NCBI RefSeq assembly: GCF_002742285.1
Contig: NZ_MDGM01000003.1
Coordinates: 1 to 64,000 of the forward strand
From: Paramylibacter kogurei
GTDB taxonomy: Bacteria > Pseudomonadota > Alphaproteobacteria > Rhodobacterales > Rhodobacteraceae
Reading direction: 5' to 3'
DNA length: 64,000 nucleotides
Shown here: positions 63,270 through 64,000 of the stretch, piece after piece
Layout of the letters: every line of letters begins with the position of its first letter
How positions within the stretch are numbered: the first letter of the stretch is position 1
The notes under the pieces: model-generated
What the model saw: the letters and a program-made list of their open reading frames with translations, nothing else
Database searches by the model: none
Told to the model about the DNA's origin: nothing
Position numbers and translations under genes: made by a program

Positions 63270-64000
63270 TCAATCACGCAGCAATTCATTAATGCTGGTT
63301 TTTGATCGTGTTTTTGCATCTACTTTTTTCACAATCACGGCACAGTACAAATGCACGCCACCTTTTGATGGCATTGAACCGGCAACCACAACGGAACCTG
63401 CGGGAACTTCGCCATAGGTGACTTCGCCTGTTTCACGATCAAGGATTTTTGTTGATTGGCCGATGAACACACCCATGCCCAAAACCGAACCTTCGCGCAC
63501 GATACAACCCTCAACAACCTCGGAACGCGCACCGATGAAACAGTTGTCTTCGATAATGGTTGGCCCAGCTTGCATTGGTTCCAATACGCCACCAATTCCA
63601 ACGCCACCAGACAGGTGAACATTCTTGCCGATTTGTGCGCATGATCCAACTGTTGCCCATGTATCAACCATTGTGCCGCTGTCGACATATGCGCCCAAAT
63701 TCACAAAAGATGGCATCAATACCACACCTGGCGCGATATAGGCCGAGCGGCGCACAACGCAATTTGGCACAGCGCGAAAACCAGCGCTGGTAAATTCATC
63801 AGCGCCCCAGCCTTTGAATTTTGAATCAACCTTATCCCACCATGTGCCATCCTGTGGGCCACCGTTTTGGATTTCCATGTCTTTAACGCGAAAGCCAAGC
63901 AATACTGCCTTTTTGGCCCATTGGTTCACATGCCATTTACCGCTTTCGGTTGGTTCCGCAACGCGCAGTGAACCGCTGTCCAATGCATTCAGTGTTTCTT
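63270..64000 (-). CDS. dapD: Tetrahydrodipicolinate N-succinyltransferase (5' end outside window)
   Basis: The frame is open to the right edge of the window and lacks its start. It contains the left-handed beta-helix hexapeptide repeats (for example [20 protein letters not shown] and [16 protein letters not shown]) and the active-site region of DapD ([12 protein letters not shown]), and ends ...[10 protein letters not shown]. The enzyme acts in lysine/diaminopimelate synthesis. About 243 residues are present, so roughly 30 N-terminal residues are missing. Confidence 0.92.
   Translation of the reverse strand, partial: ETLNALDSGSLRVAEPTESGKWHVNQWAKKAVLLGFRVKDMEIQNGGPQDGTWWDKVDSKFKGWGADEFTSAGFRAVPNCVVRRSAYIAPGVVLMPSFVNLGAYVDSGTMVDTWATVGSCAQIGKNVHLSGGVGIGGVLEPMQAGPTIIEDNCFIGARSEVVEGCIVREGSVLGMGVFIGQSTKILDRETGEVTYGEVPAGSVVVAGSMPSKGGVHLYCAVIVKKVDAKTRSKTSINELLRD

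Overview
The window looks like a chromosomal piece of a marine Rhodobacterales (Roseobacter-group) alphaproteobacterium of moderate GC content. The pointers are divergent serB/serC-serA with a serC-leader-like RNA, xsc, dapD, several TRAP and TTT solute-binding transporters and RpiR/IolC pairing. This is inferred from gene families and context, not from a database match.

Layout. (1) 1-10206, minus: one giant secreted protein of DUF11-type repeats, open for about 3,400 codons and running off the left edge. (2) 10207-10900: spacer with a 14-bp copy of the tRNA-Ser 3' end, followed by an integrase fragment. (3) 12019-16726, plus: a translationally coupled three-gene glycan operon (GT32; a GT25 + sulfotransferase-like + GH16 fusion; a NodU-type carbamoyltransferase). 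(4) 17.1-29.4 kb: a defence-type block with a zinc-hook AAA ATPase, a Septu-like ATPase/HNH pair, a McrA-like SRA-HNH nuclease, a transposase scrap and an exonuclease-RecQ-UvrD fusion. (5) 29.5-34.8 kb, minus: TRAP transporter with UxuB-like and IdnD/gulonate-dehydrogenase-like enzymes, divergent from an RpiR regulator (probable IolR) and iolC. (6) 37.8-49.3 kb, minus: an eleven-gene sugar-acid operon with both TRAP and TTT transporters and the enzymes of a 2-keto-3-deoxypentonate route to 2-oxoglutarate, divergent from a GntR regulator. (7) 50.1-54.2 kb, minus: two tyrosine integrases, two small HTH proteins and an unknown gene. (8) tRNA-Ser(GCU) at 54304-54396. (9) 54.5-64 kb: core genes xsc, serB, serC, serA, a HAD phosphatase, a thioredoxin/CcdA pair and partial dapD.

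The exact 14-bp repeat between the tRNA 3' end and position 10723, with an integrase next to each copy, suggests that roughly 10.7-54.3 kb is one 43.6-kb tRNA-anchored island. It would carry surface-glycan, antiphage and sugar-acid catabolism modules. The most novel-looking content is the glycan operon with its three-domain fusion and the exonuclease-RecQ-UvrD protein. All functions are predictions from motifs and context; no search or alignment was run.
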